Below are positions 33,643 to 41,547 of a stretch of 64,000 nucleotides of DNA, one piece after another (positions within the stretch are counted from its first letter, which is position 1; each line of letters begins with the position of its first letter). Made by a program: the position numbers and the translations under genes. Source of the DNA: Paenibacillus sp. FSL R7-0345 (GTDB taxonomy: Bacteria > Bacillota > Bacilli > Paenibacillales > Paenibacillaceae); assembly GCF_038595055.1 (NCBI RefSeq), contig NZ_CP152002.1, positions 6,754,501-6,818,500 on the forward strand, written 5' to 3'. Below the pieces are notes generated by a model. The model was given only the letters and a program-made list of their open reading frames with translations, was not told where the DNA came from and made no database searches.

Positions 33643-34848
33643 ATGTCCTTGAATCAAAAAAGAAGCACACTCGCGCTGCTGGCGCTGGCAATCAGCGCTT
33701 TTGCAATCGGAACAACCGAGTTTATCAGTGTCGGGCTGCTGCCGCTGATTGCTGATGACCTGCATATATCCGTAACGGCGGCCGGACTGACGGTCACCCT
33801 CTACGCGCTTGGCGTTACCTTCGGGGCGCCTGTACTGACTTCGCTGACAACAGCGGTCTCCCGCAAAACGCTCCTGCTGGCGCTGATGGTGCTGTTCATC
33901 ATCGGCAACAGCCTTGCCGCCGCTGCCGGCGGCATTGCCCTGCTGCTGACAGCCCGGGTCATCTCCGCCTTATCCCACGGCCTGTTCATGTCGATCGCCT
34001 CGACGATCGCGGCAGATCTGGTGCCGGAGAACCGCAGGGCCAGCGCCATCTCCATTATGTTCACCGGCCTGACCGTCGCCACCGTAACCGGCGTACCGCT
34101 CGGCACCCTGCTGGGCCAGCACCTGGGCTGGAGGGCAGCCTTTATTGCGATCGCCGCTGTCGGCGTCGCCGCTCTGGCCGCCAACCTGCTGCTCATCCCA
34201 TCCGGACTGCGCAAGGGTCAGCGTACACCTCTTAACGAGCAGATTAAGCTCGTGACGAACGGACGGCTGCTGCTGGCTTTTGCCATCACAGCCCTCGGAT
34301 ACGGCGGCACCTTCGCCGTCTTCACCTATCTGTCCCCGCTGCTGCATGAAATCAGCGGCTTCAAGGAGCAGACGGTTGCCGTGATTCTGCTTGTCTACGG
34401 CCTGGCGATTGCCGCGGGCAACGTAATCGGCGGCAAAGCGGCCAACCGCAAGCCGATGAATGCCCTGTTTTATATGTTCGCCCTGCAGGCGGCCATACTG
34501 CTGGTCCTGACATTCACCGCGCCGTTCAAGGCTCCGGCACTTATTACTATTATCTTCATGGGTCTGCTGGCCTTCATGAACGTACCCGGCCTGCAATCCT
34601 ATGTCGTCATACTCGCCGACCGGTACGCTCCGGGGGCCAGAGACATTGCCTCTGCGGTAAATATTGCCGCCTTCAATGCCGGCATCGCCATCGGCGCCTA
34701 CCTCGGCGGATTCGTCACAGAGCATCTGGGTTTGATTCATACAGCCTGGGTTGGTTCGGTTATGGTGCTGGGAGCGGTAATGCTTACCGCGCGCAGCCGT
34801 TCGCTTGAACGCAGCGATGAGCAGGTCCCCCGGCGGCAAACTGCATGA
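33643..34848 (+). CDS. MFS efflux transporter (DHA1 family, AraJ/YdhP-like)
   Basis: A 401-residue major facilitator with twelve predicted helices. The N-terminal FAIGTTEFISVGLLPLIADD and the motif A-like loop after helix 2 are characteristic of the drug:H+ antiporter-1 AraJ/YdhP group; such proteins export sugars or drugs. The start is ATG at 33643-33645, seven bases after AGGAG; the frame begins three codons earlier with GTG. It is the first gene after the HxlR operators and lies 50 bases upstream of an aldo/keto reductase on the same strand, so both are likely under HxlR control. The substrate is unknown. Confidence 0.92.
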   Translation: MSLNQKRSTLALLALAISAFAIGTTEFISVGLLPLIADDLHISVTAAGLTVTLYALGVTFGAPVLTSLTTAVSRKTLLLALMVLFIIGNSLAAAAGGIALLLTARVISALSHGLFMSIASTIAADLVPENRRASAISIMFTGLTVATVTGVPLGTLLGQHLGWRAAFIAIAAVGVAALAANLLLIPSGLRKGQRTPLNEQIKLVTNGRLLLAFAITALGYGGTFAVFTYLSPLLHEISGFKEQTVAVILLVYGLAIAAGNVIGGKAANRKPMNALFYMFALQAAILLVLTFTAPFKAPALITIIFMGLLAFMNVPGLQSYVVILADRYAPGARDIASAVNIAAFNAGIAIGAYLGGFVTEHLGLIHTAWVGSVMVLGAVMLTARSRSLERSDEQVPRRQTA

Positions 34849-34898
34849 TTCAGCAGCATCTACTATTATTATTCATTACATTACGGAGGTTATTTATA

Positions 34899-35753
34899 AT
34901 GACACAGCATACAGCACAGCATTTACAGGATACAACCGAACTACAGGGAGGCGTTAAGATGCCTTGGCTCGGACTGGGCGTATTCCAGGTGGCCGATGGC
35001 GAAGAGCTCGTGCAGGCGGTAAAGTCGGCCATTGCCCATGGTTACCGGAGCATTGATACTGCAGCCATTTATCAGAATGAGCGTGGCGTAGGACAAGCTA
35101 TTGCAGAGGCACTGGCGGAGAACGGGCTGCGGCGCGAAGAGCTCTTCATCACTTCCAAAGTGTGGAATTCCGATCTCGGCTATGAAGAGACGCTGGCCGC
35201 TTATGAGGCCAGCTTAGAAAGACTCGGCCTGGATTATCTGGATCTGTACCTGATCCACTGGCCGGTAAAGGACAAATACAAAGAAGCCTGGAGAGCGCTT
35301 GAAACGCTCTACAAGGCAGGCCGGGTCAAAGCGGTCGGAGTCAGCAATTTTCAGATTCACCATCTGGAGGAGCTGCTGAAGGATGCGGAAATCCGCCCGG
35401 CGGTTAATCAGGTCGAGCTGCATCCCTACCTGTCCCAGCAGGCGCTGAGAAGCTACTGCCGGGAGCAGAGCATTCAGATCGAGGCCTGGTCGCCGCTGAT
35501 GCAGGGCGGGCTGCTTGATCAGCCTGACCTGCAGAGCATAGCTGCCAGAGCCGGCAAATCCGTGGCCCAGGTCATTCTCCGCTGGGACCTGCAGCACGGC
35601 ATTGTAACGATTCCGAAGTCAACCAAGGAGCAGCGGATTACGGAGAACGCCGCGCTGTTTGACTTTGAGCTGAGTGCTGAAGATATGGCCGTTATTGACG
35701 GCCTGAACCGGGACCAGCGGGTTGGCCCGGACCCGGACAACTTTGATTTCTAA
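34899..35753 (+). CDS. Aldo/keto reductase (YtbE/YvgN-like)
   Basis: A 284-residue NADPH-dependent aldo/keto reductase with the usual barrel. The catalytic tetrad is visible: Asp in YRSIDTAAIY, Tyr of the same segment, Lys in FITSKVW and His in YLIHWP. The cofactor phosphate-binding motif IPKSTKEQRITEN lies near the C-terminus. It probably reduces toxic aldehydes such as methylglyoxal. The start ATG at 34899-34901 follows ACGGAGGT. It is downstream of the MFS gene and probably part of the HxlR-controlled unit. Its stop overlaps the stop of the convergent AEC permease gene by four bases. Confidence 0.95.
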   Translation: MTQHTAQHLQDTTELQGGVKMPWLGLGVFQVADGEELVQAVKSAIAHGYRSIDTAAIYQNERGVGQAIAEALAENGLRREELFITSKVWNSDLGYEETLAAYEASLERLGLDYLDLYLIHWPVKDKYKEAWRALETLYKAGRVKAVGVSNFQIHHLEELLKDAEIRPAVNQVELHPYLSQQALRSYCREQSIQIEAWSPLMQGGLLDQPDLQSIAARAGKSVAQVILRWDLQHGIVTIPKSTKEQRITENAALFDFELSAEDMAVIDGLNRDQRVGPDPDNFDF

Positions 35754-36685
35754 GGCTGGACACTGCCCACCGCTGTAATCAGCACAGGCAGCACCAGGAA
35801 AGAGGCCAGCGTGGTCCAGACAATGCAGCGCGATACCAGCGAAGGTGAGCTCCCGAACCGCTCGGCCAGCACGACTGAATTGACGGCCACCGGCATCGAG
35901 GCCAGGACGAGCAGCACCGAGAACAAGGGGCCTGAAATATTCAGCAGCAGCAGGACCAGCAGGGCAAGCAGCGGGGACAGCAGCAGCCGGACGGACAAGC
36001 CTGTCCAGAAGGCCAGCTGCACATTTCGTTCGGTATGGCCGGCTCTGACCCTGACCATCTGCGCACCGAGAATCGCCAGTACAACGGGCGAATACGCTCC
36101 TGCTACCATAGATACGCCTGAGGCCAGCTCATGCGGCAGCTGCAGGCCAAGTCCCCGCAGCAGCAGGGCAAGCAGCGCCGCATAGACGGCCGGCAGGGCG
36201 AATACGGATTTGACTGCGCTTTTTACATTAAACTGTGACCGGGCTGCAAAGTAGACGCCAATGGTATTCACAATAACCATCTGGACGATCACATAAACCG
36301 AGGCCTTGTCGAGCCCAAGCTGGCCGAAGGCCAGCAGGACAAGCGGCAGCCCGTAGTTGACACTGTTCGTAAAGGTGGAGATCAGAGTCAGCCCGGCTGC
36401 CTCCGGCGGTGCCAGCTTCAGCAGCTTGCCGAGCACAAGCGATACAAGCCATAGGAGCAGCAAATTTAGCAGCGCGAAGGCAATCGTCTGATATACATCG
36501 CCAAAGGATATTTCGGCATTAGCCAGCGTATCCAGAATAATCGCCGGGGTCAGAAAGTACAGATAAAGCGTCAGTAACGGCTTGGTGTCCAGATTTTTGT
36601 AGCGGGCCAGCAGCGCCCCTGCCGTAACGGGGATGGCCAGCGGCACAATAACCTCCACTAAAGTCGATAACACCTGCTGTATCAC
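35750..36685 (-). CDS. AEC-family (auxin efflux carrier) permease
   Basis: A 311-residue membrane protein with about ten helices in two halves. The broken-helix segments STFTNSVNYGLPLVLLAFG (about 103-121) and ASMPVAVNSVVLAERFG (about 262-278) are characteristic of the auxin efflux carrier/BASS-like fold. Bacterial members move dicarboxylates such as malate or other organic anions; the substrate here cannot be told. GTG at 36683-36685 is preceded by GAGGAG with nine-base spacing. It is convergent with, and overlaps by four bases, the aldo/keto reductase gene, an arrangement that leaves no terminator between them. Confidence 0.92.
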   Translation of the reverse strand: MIQQVLSTLVEVIVPLAIPVTAGALLARYKNLDTKPLLTLYLYFLTPAIILDTLANAEISFGDVYQTIAFALLNLLLLWLVSLVLGKLLKLAPPEAAGLTLISTFTNSVNYGLPLVLLAFGQLGLDKASVYVIVQMVIVNTIGVYFAARSQFNVKSAVKSVFALPAVYAALLALLLRGLGLQLPHELASGVSMVAGAYSPVVLAILGAQMVRVRAGHTERNVQLAFWTGLSVRLLLSPLLALLVLLLLNISGPLFSVLLVLASMPVAVNSVVLAERFGSSPSLVSRCIVWTTLASFLVLPVLITAVGSVQP

Positions 36686-36815
36686 GGGACAGGACTCCTC
36701 TATTCGATAGTTAATCCCTACTATACCCCCGGATGCAGACAGCGTCTAAGATATGGAAACAATATGCTTAATAGACACTGCCTATGGAGAGACTAAATAT
36801 CATAGGCGGGTGCTC

Positions 36816-36860
36816 ACAAAAAACCCCTGTCCCCGGAAGCCGGGAAACAGGGGTTTTTGT
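36816..36860 (-). terminator. Terminator of greA
   Basis: Arms ACAAAAAACCCCTGT (36816-36830) and ACAGGGGTTTTTGT (36847-36860); T-rich tail on both strands. It begins right after the greA stop on the minus strand. Confidence 0.9.
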
Positions 36861-36863
36861 CTA

Positions 36864-37343
36864 TTAATCTGCTTTGATCTCCAGAAGCTCATATTGAATG
36901 ACGCCCATTGGAGCATTAACACTGATGATGTCGCCTACCTTTTTGCCGAGCAGCTCTTTGCCCAGCGGGCTTTCGTACGAAATCTTGTTTTCCAGCACAT
37001 CTGCCTCGGCCGGACCCACTACTCTGTATTCAATCTTCTCAGCGAATTCCACATCATTAAGAATAACAACGGTACCCACGCTCACTTTGCTCAGATCCAT
37101 GCTGCTGGCATCGACAACCTGTGCTTTAATCAGCATTTTCTCCAGAATCATAATGCGGGTTTCCATGAAGGACTGGTCTTCCTTGGCCGAGTGATACTCA
37201 CTGTTCTCCTTAAGGTCGCCGTAGCTGATCGCCAGCTTCAGGCGGGCGGCAAGCTCTTTACGTCCTGCTCCCTTGAGCTCTCTAAGCTCTTCCTCGAGCT
37301 TGGCCAAACCTTCCTTGGTCAAGAATACTTCTTCATTAGACAT
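36864..37343 (-). CDS. greA: Transcription elongation factor GreA
   Basis: A 159-residue GreA. The N-terminal coiled coil (about 1-75) contains DLKENSEYHSAKEDQ, whose acidic tip enters the RNA polymerase secondary channel to stimulate cleavage of backtracked RNA; the C-terminal FKBP-like domain has YRVVGPAEAD and the SPLGKELLGKKVGD motif. I chose ATG at 37341-37343, eight bases after AGGAG; a GTG two codons earlier is possible. It is monocistronic, with its own terminator. Confidence 0.97.
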   Translation of the reverse strand: MSNEEVFLTKEGLAKLEEELRELKGAGRKELAARLKLAISYGDLKENSEYHSAKEDQSFMETRIMILEKMLIKAQVVDASSMDLSKVSVGTVVILNDVEFAEKIEYRVVGPAEADVLENKISYESPLGKELLGKKVGDIISVNAPMGVIQYELLEIKAD

Positions 37344-37498
37344 GTTCACAACTCCTATTTTTGCCTGCTTTATTGTATTCTACCCTATATTTCAGTTCTG
37401 TAAAAGGATTGACGAAAAGCAGCACAGCTGGTAGATTAGATTAAATTAATCACACGAATTGACTCGGAATTACATTTTAGCCAAAGGGGCTGGTCACC

Positions 37499-38668
37499 AT
37501 TAACTTTGTTTTCTTTTCCCCTCATTTCCCTAAAAACAGTGCTGATTTCTGTATTCAGCTGCAGCGCCAGGGAGTGTTCGTGCTCGGGATCGGTGATGCC
37601 GAATATGATCATCTGGAGGATCGGCTGCAGCTTGCACTAACGGAATACTACAAGGTATCGGACCTCGAGAATTACGAAGAAATTCTGCGGGCCGTCGGCT
37701 ATTTCACCCACAAATACGGCAAGATCGACCGGTTTGAGTCGCTGAATGAGTACTGGCTGGAGCAGGATGCCGCGATCCGGACTGATTTTAACATCTACGG
37801 CACCAAAAACGATTTCGTCCAGAACCTGAAGCAGAAATCTAAAATGAAGGAATTTTTCCGCAAAAGCGGGGTAAGCACGGTCCAGTTCTCCACCGGAACC
37901 ACCCGTGAAAGCGTGGATGAGTTCATCCAAAGCGCCGGCTTCCCGCTCGTGGTCAAGCCTGACCTCGGCTCAGGGGCCAGCAACACCTATAAGATCAGTA
38001 ACGAAGCTGAGCTGCAGCATTTTTTTGACACCAAGCCTGCGGAAGTTTCATTTATCATTGAGGAATTTATCGACGGGGTGATTCTCACCTATGACGGTCT
38101 GGTTGATCGAAATGGAGAGGTGCGGTTCGCCGTCAGCCATCTGTTTGAGAACAGCGTTATGGACGTCGTTAACACGGACAACCACCTGTACTACTTCTGC
38201 CTGAAGGACATCAGTCCGGAGGTTGAGGAGGCCGGGCGGAGCATTCTGAAGGCTTTTGACATCAGGGAGCGGTTCTTCCATATCGAGCTGTTCAAATCGA
38301 ACAAGGATGGGCGGATCATTGCGCTTGAAGTGAATATGCGGCCGCCCGGTGCCTGGATGACGGATGCCATTAACTTTTCCTATGATGTTGACGTGTATAA
38401 GGAATGGGCGGGCATGGTGGCCCGTGATGAAGTCGGCGGCCCTTATGAAGGCAAATACTACACCGGCTATGCCAGCCGCAAGCAGCACAAGCACTACACC
38501 CACAGCCATGAAGACATATACCGGACCTACGGTGATAAGATCGTGAACTACGCCGAAATTGAAGAGGTGTTCAGCAGAGCGATGGGCAACAGCGCTTATC
38601 AGTTCCGCTCACCGGACCTTGTAACTGTCAGGGAAATCGTGAAGTATATACAACAAGAAGAAGGATAG
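37499..38668 (+). CDS. ATP-grasp domain ligase, apparent ATT start codon
   Basis: A 389-residue ATP-grasp protein if begun at ATT (37499-37501). The central fold is clear: FPLVVKPDLGSGASNTYKI (about 147-165), FIIEEFIDG (about 182-190) and IALEVNMRPPGAWMTD (about 275-290), the last with the metal ligands Glu and Asn. It should join a carboxylate to an amine or similar nucleophile. Homologues begin with a MNFVFISPNFP-like strand; here INFVFFSPHFP is encoded upstream of the first GTG, with ATT at the Met position and AAAGGGG nine bases before. A later GTG at 37574 would delete the first strand of the fold. It forms an operon with an esterase 13 bases downstream. Confidence 0.85.
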   Translation: MNFVFFSPHFPKNSADFCIQLQRQGVFVLGIGDAEYDHLEDRLQLALTEYYKVSDLENYEEILRAVGYFTHKYGKIDRFESLNEYWLEQDAAIRTDFNIYGTKNDFVQNLKQKSKMKEFFRKSGVSTVQFSTGTTRESVDEFIQSAGFPLVVKPDLGSGASNTYKISNEAELQHFFDTKPAEVSFIIEEFIDGVILTYDGLVDRNGEVRFAVSHLFENSVMDVVNTDNHLYYFCLKDISPEVEEAGRSILKAFDIRERFFHIELFKSNKDGRIIALEVNMRPPGAWMTDAINFSYDVDVYKEWAGMVARDEVGGPYEGKYYTGYASRKQHKHYTHSHEDIYRTYGDKIVNYAEIEEVFSRAMGNSAYQFRSPDLVTVREIVKYIQQEEG

Positions 38669-38681
38669 GATGTGCTAACGG

Positions 38682-39431
38682 ATGAGGACAAGCTACCGCA
38701 AGGAATACAGCCGTCACCTGAACAGGGACATGGAGTATAAAGTATACGGCCACGCCGGCAAACCGATGCTTGTCTTCCCCACCTCGCTCGGCCGGTTCTA
38801 CCAGTACGAGGACTCCGGGATGATTGCCACACTCTCCAGTTTCATTGAAGCCGGCAAGCTGCAGATCTGGGCCTGCGACAGCATCGATGAGGAGACGTTC
38901 TTCTCTACCCACTGGAATCATGAAGATAAGGCGGTCCGGCATGAGCAGTACGATAAATACATCACGCAGGAGCTCATTCCCGCTATCCTCCATGAGAGCA
39001 AAGGGAACAACGGCGGGGATGACCAGAAAATCCTGATTTCCGGCTGCTCGATGGGCGCCTATTACAGCGGCAGCTTCTTTTTCCGTTATCCGCACTATTT
39101 CGATACACTGATCGCCCTGAGCGGCGTCTATTCCACTTACTACTTCTTCGGCGATTATATGAGTGATAATGTCTATTACAACTCTCCGCTTCATTACCTG
39201 CCAAGCCTTGCGGATGAGGACTACCTGAACCAGTACCGCAGCAGCCGGATTATCCTCTGTGTCGGCCAGGGTGCTTACGAAGATGAAATGCTGCATGAAA
39301 CCCGGCTGATCGAGGAGCTGCTGGAACGCAAGGGCATTCCGGCGCAGGTGGATTATTGGGGATATGATGTGGATCATGACTGGTACTGGTGGAACAGACA
39401 GATTTATTATTATATAAACAGCGTTTTGTAA
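38682..39431 (+). CDS. Alpha/beta-hydrolase esterase
   Basis: A 249-residue alpha/beta hydrolase of the putative esterase (esterase D/Fes-like) group. The nucleophile elbow is GCSMGAYY near residue 125; a C-terminal DVDHDWYWW segment supplies the likely His. It has no signal peptide. It follows the ATP-grasp gene by 13 bases and the two genes are usually read together, suggesting the esterase handles the product or a precursor of the ligase. The start ATG at 38682 has only a weak upstream AAGGATAGGA site. A terminator at 39451-39480 closes the operon. Confidence 0.88.
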   Translation: MRTSYRKEYSRHLNRDMEYKVYGHAGKPMLVFPTSLGRFYQYEDSGMIATLSSFIEAGKLQIWACDSIDEETFFSTHWNHEDKAVRHEQYDKYITQELIPAILHESKGNNGGDDQKILISGCSMGAYYSGSFFFRYPHYFDTLIALSGVYSTYYFFGDYMSDNVYYNSPLHYLPSLADEDYLNQYRSSRIILCVGQGAYEDEMLHETRLIEELLERKGIPAQVDYWGYDVDHDWYWWNRQIYYYINSVL

Positions 39432-39450
39432 AAAAATTTACGGACAGCAA

Positions 39451-39480
39451 AAAGCCCCGGGCACTTGGCTCCGGGGCTTT
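39451..39480. terminator. Bidirectional terminator
   Basis: Perfect 10-bp arms AAAGCCCCGG and CCGGGGCTTT; T run TTTTT on the minus strand and a weaker one on the plus strand. It lies between the esterase gene and the convergent DUF6509 gene. Confidence 0.85.
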
Positions 39481-39503
39481 AGAAATTTCTGCGGTATACG
39501 CCG

Positions 39504-39791
39504 TTACTCCGGCAGATGCTCTTTGCAGAACTGCGCCAGCTCGGCTTCCTCTTCATCTTCCAGGTCAAATTCAAGCAGCCTGCCGGTGGTTGTCTCCAGC
39601 AGATCGTAAGTGACCAGCACCGCTTCGCCCGCTTCGGCCTTGACTATGGCCCGTACCGATACTCCGCTCTCCTCGTACAGCTCATCCTCTTCCGGAATAT
39701 CCAGATTAATCATGAACTCGTACCGCTTGCCGCTCAGAATGCCAAACGGATCTTTAACATCCTCGACCGTATAACTTGTAAATGTCAGCAC
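39504..39791 (-). CDS. DUF6509 family small protein
   Basis: A 95-residue soluble, acidic protein. The N-terminal FTSYTVEDVKDPFGILSGKR and the C-terminal DLEDEEEAELAQFCKEH match my memory of the DUF6509 family, of unknown function. It begins 17 bases after the stop of rlmN on the same strand, so it is probably the second gene of an rlmN operon. No catalytic residues stand out. Confidence 0.8.
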   Translation of the reverse strand: MLTFTSYTVEDVKDPFGILSGKRYEFMINLDIPEEDELYEESGVSVRAIVKAEAGEAVLVTYDLLETTTGRLLEFDLEDEEEAELAQFCKEHLPE

Positions 39792-39808
39792 AAACGAACC
39801 TTCTCTCT

Positions 39809-40882
39809 TTAGATAGCTTCTTGGGTTTTCTTGATCTGCTTGCTGCGCAGCTGTCCGCAGGCAGCATCGATATCCACACCATGCTCCAGCCGTGTGCTGA
39901 CACTGACTCCCTGCTTCTTCAGGGTGTCAAAGAAGGCGCGCACTACTTCACGGTCAGTCCGCTTGTACTGGCTGTGCTCATCGACCGGATTGTAAGGAAT
40001 CAGGTTGACATTAACCAGCTGACGGCGCTGTTCACCGATCAGCTCCGCCAGCTCCAGCGCATGCTCATGCTGGTCATTGATATCCTTCAGCAGAATATAT
40101 TCCAGCGTAATCCGCCGGTTCGTCTTCTCCAGATAATAATCGATCGCCGGCATCAGCTTCTCAAGAGGAATGGCACGGTTGATCTTCATGATCGAGGTCC
40201 GCAGCTCGTTATTCGGCGCATGCAGTGAAATAGCCAGATTCACCTGCGTGTTCGCATCGGCAAATTCCCTGATTTTGCCGGCCAGGCCGCTTGTCGATAC
40301 AGTGATACCTTTGCCCGCAATTGCCAGACCCTTATGATCCTTAACTGTAGTGAGGAAGTTCAGCAGGTTCGTGAAGTTATCGAACGGCTCACCAATCCCC
40401 ATCACTACAACATGGCTGACCCGCTGGCCCAGACCGGCCTGATCCAGGTGCAGCTGCACCTTCATAATCTGCTCGACGATCTCTCCGCTCGACAGGTCAC
40501 GGCTCTTCGCCAGCAGTCCGCTCGCACAGAAGCTGCAGCCGATGTTGCAGCCGACCTGGGTGGTTACGCATACAGACAGTCCATATTTCTGCCGCATCAA
40601 TACGGTTTCAATCAGGTTGCCGTCCTGCAGGCGGAACAGGAACTTGATAGTACCGTCCGCTGACTCCTGCTTCACATGCTCTTCCATCGTCTGAAACACA
40701 AAATGCTCGGACAGCAGCTGGACACATTCCTTGTTCGCCTCTGTCATATCTCCAAAATCAGTAACCCGCTTGCGGTATACATATTCCCAGACCTTGGCAG
40801 CGCGGGACTTCTTATGCCCGTGCTCCATCAGCCATGACGACAGCTCTTCTAAAGTTAATCCATAAATGGATTGTTTATTCAT
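39809..40882 (-). CDS. rlmN: 23S rRNA (adenine2503-C2)-methyltransferase RlmN
   Basis: A 357-residue radical SAM enzyme methylating C2 of A2503 in 23S rRNA (and A37 in some tRNAs). The cluster motif CxxxCxxC is C112, C116 and C119 in GCNIGCSFCASG; GIGEPFDN is the SAM-binding GGE-like motif; the second catalytic Cys is C342 in DIDAACGQLR. The N-terminal helical RNA-binding region (1-75) is present. ATG at 40880-40882 follows AAGAGGTAA. It is not beside the rsgA/prkC genes where the usual copy lies in Bacillota, so it may be an additional paralogue. I see nothing specific to the resistance enzyme Cfr. Confidence 0.93.
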   Translation of the reverse strand: MNKQSIYGLTLEELSSWLMEHGHKKSRAAKVWEYVYRKRVTDFGDMTEANKECVQLLSEHFVFQTMEEHVKQESADGTIKFLFRLQDGNLIETVLMRQKYGLSVCVTTQVGCNIGCSFCASGLLAKSRDLSSGEIVEQIMKVQLHLDQAGLGQRVSHVVVMGIGEPFDNFTNLLNFLTTVKDHKGLAIAGKGITVSTSGLAGKIREFADANTQVNLAISLHAPNNELRTSIMKINRAIPLEKLMPAIDYYLEKTNRRITLEYILLKDINDQHEHALELAELIGEQRRQLVNVNLIPYNPVDEHSQYKRTDREVVRAFFDTLKKQGVSVSTRLEHGVDIDAACGQLRSKQIKKTQEAI

Positions 40883-41082
40883 GGTTTACCTCTTTTCAAA
40901 ACATCTTCTCAAAACACTAAAGTCCAATCTATTCTAACGTTCTCAGCCCATTATGCCAACAACAATATCTTCTCATTCTCTCAAATTTTACGTATTAAAA
41001 CAAGGGTATTCCGTGACCCGGCCCCGGCAAATGCCAGAATACCACAAACTGTTCACAGGCCTGCCCGGCGCCCGGATCACAG

Positions 41083-41110
41083 ACAAAAAACGCAGCCCGG
41101 AGGGACTGCG
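41083..41110 (-). terminator. Terminator of the GIY-YIG gene
   Basis: CGCAG (41091-41095) pairs with CTGCG (41106-41110) with a GC-rich inner loop; six T follow on the minus strand. Confidence 0.7.
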
Positions 41111-41129
41111 CTGAATGCTGGGATGATGC

Positions 41130-41486
41130 TTACTTGTACAGCACCTTTTCCACATTGTATTTCGCTCTCTGCTTATTCACAATGTACGTTTCATAAATTT
41201 CGCGGTCAACCGGATCTTCAACGATGCAGACCTCAATCTTGGTCACTTCATCACGGTGCGGCTTCATTACCGAAACATTGTCTTCGAAATGCTTTTTGAT
41301 GCGTGGTCTGAGCTTTCTTGCCTTGCCCACAAACAGCAGCTCATCCTTATCGTTGTAGAACATAAAGATGCCGCCGGCTTCCCGCGTAATCAGGTGAAAG
41401 TCGGTAAATCCGTAAATATGGCTCAGCACAGGATTCTCCTGCTTATAAATAGTGACTTCCGGTGCCGGAATGGTAATATTGATCAT
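41130..41486 (-). CDS. GIY-YIG nuclease-domain protein (118 aa)
   Basis: A 118-residue single-domain protein of the GIY-YIG superfamily. The motif region is GGIFMFYNDKDELLFVGKA, in which GIY is GIF and YIG is FVG, followed by the conserved Arg and Glu in LRPRIKKHF and DREIYETYIVN. The catalytic Tyr of the first strand is replaced by Phe, so nuclease activity is uncertain. ATG at 41484-41486 has GAGGGAAGTGA upstream. It is monocistronic with its own terminator. Its cellular role is unknown; a repair or RNA-processing helper is possible. Confidence 0.85.
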   Translation of the reverse strand: MINITIPAPEVTIYKQENPVLSHIYGFTDFHLITREAGGIFMFYNDKDELLFVGKARKLRPRIKKHFEDNVSVMKPHRDEVTKIEVCIVEDPVDREIYETYIVNKQRAKYNVEKVLYK

Positions 41487-41547
41487 TCTTGCTCACTTCC
41501 CTCTTACTGGACTAAGATTCCATAGTATCACAGATCAAACGGCCTGA

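Noticed and set aside
39809..40882. Cfr-type resistance methyltransferase
   Set aside because: The sequence around the CxxxCxxC motif and the N-terminus fit RlmN better, and no resistance or mobile gene is nearby.
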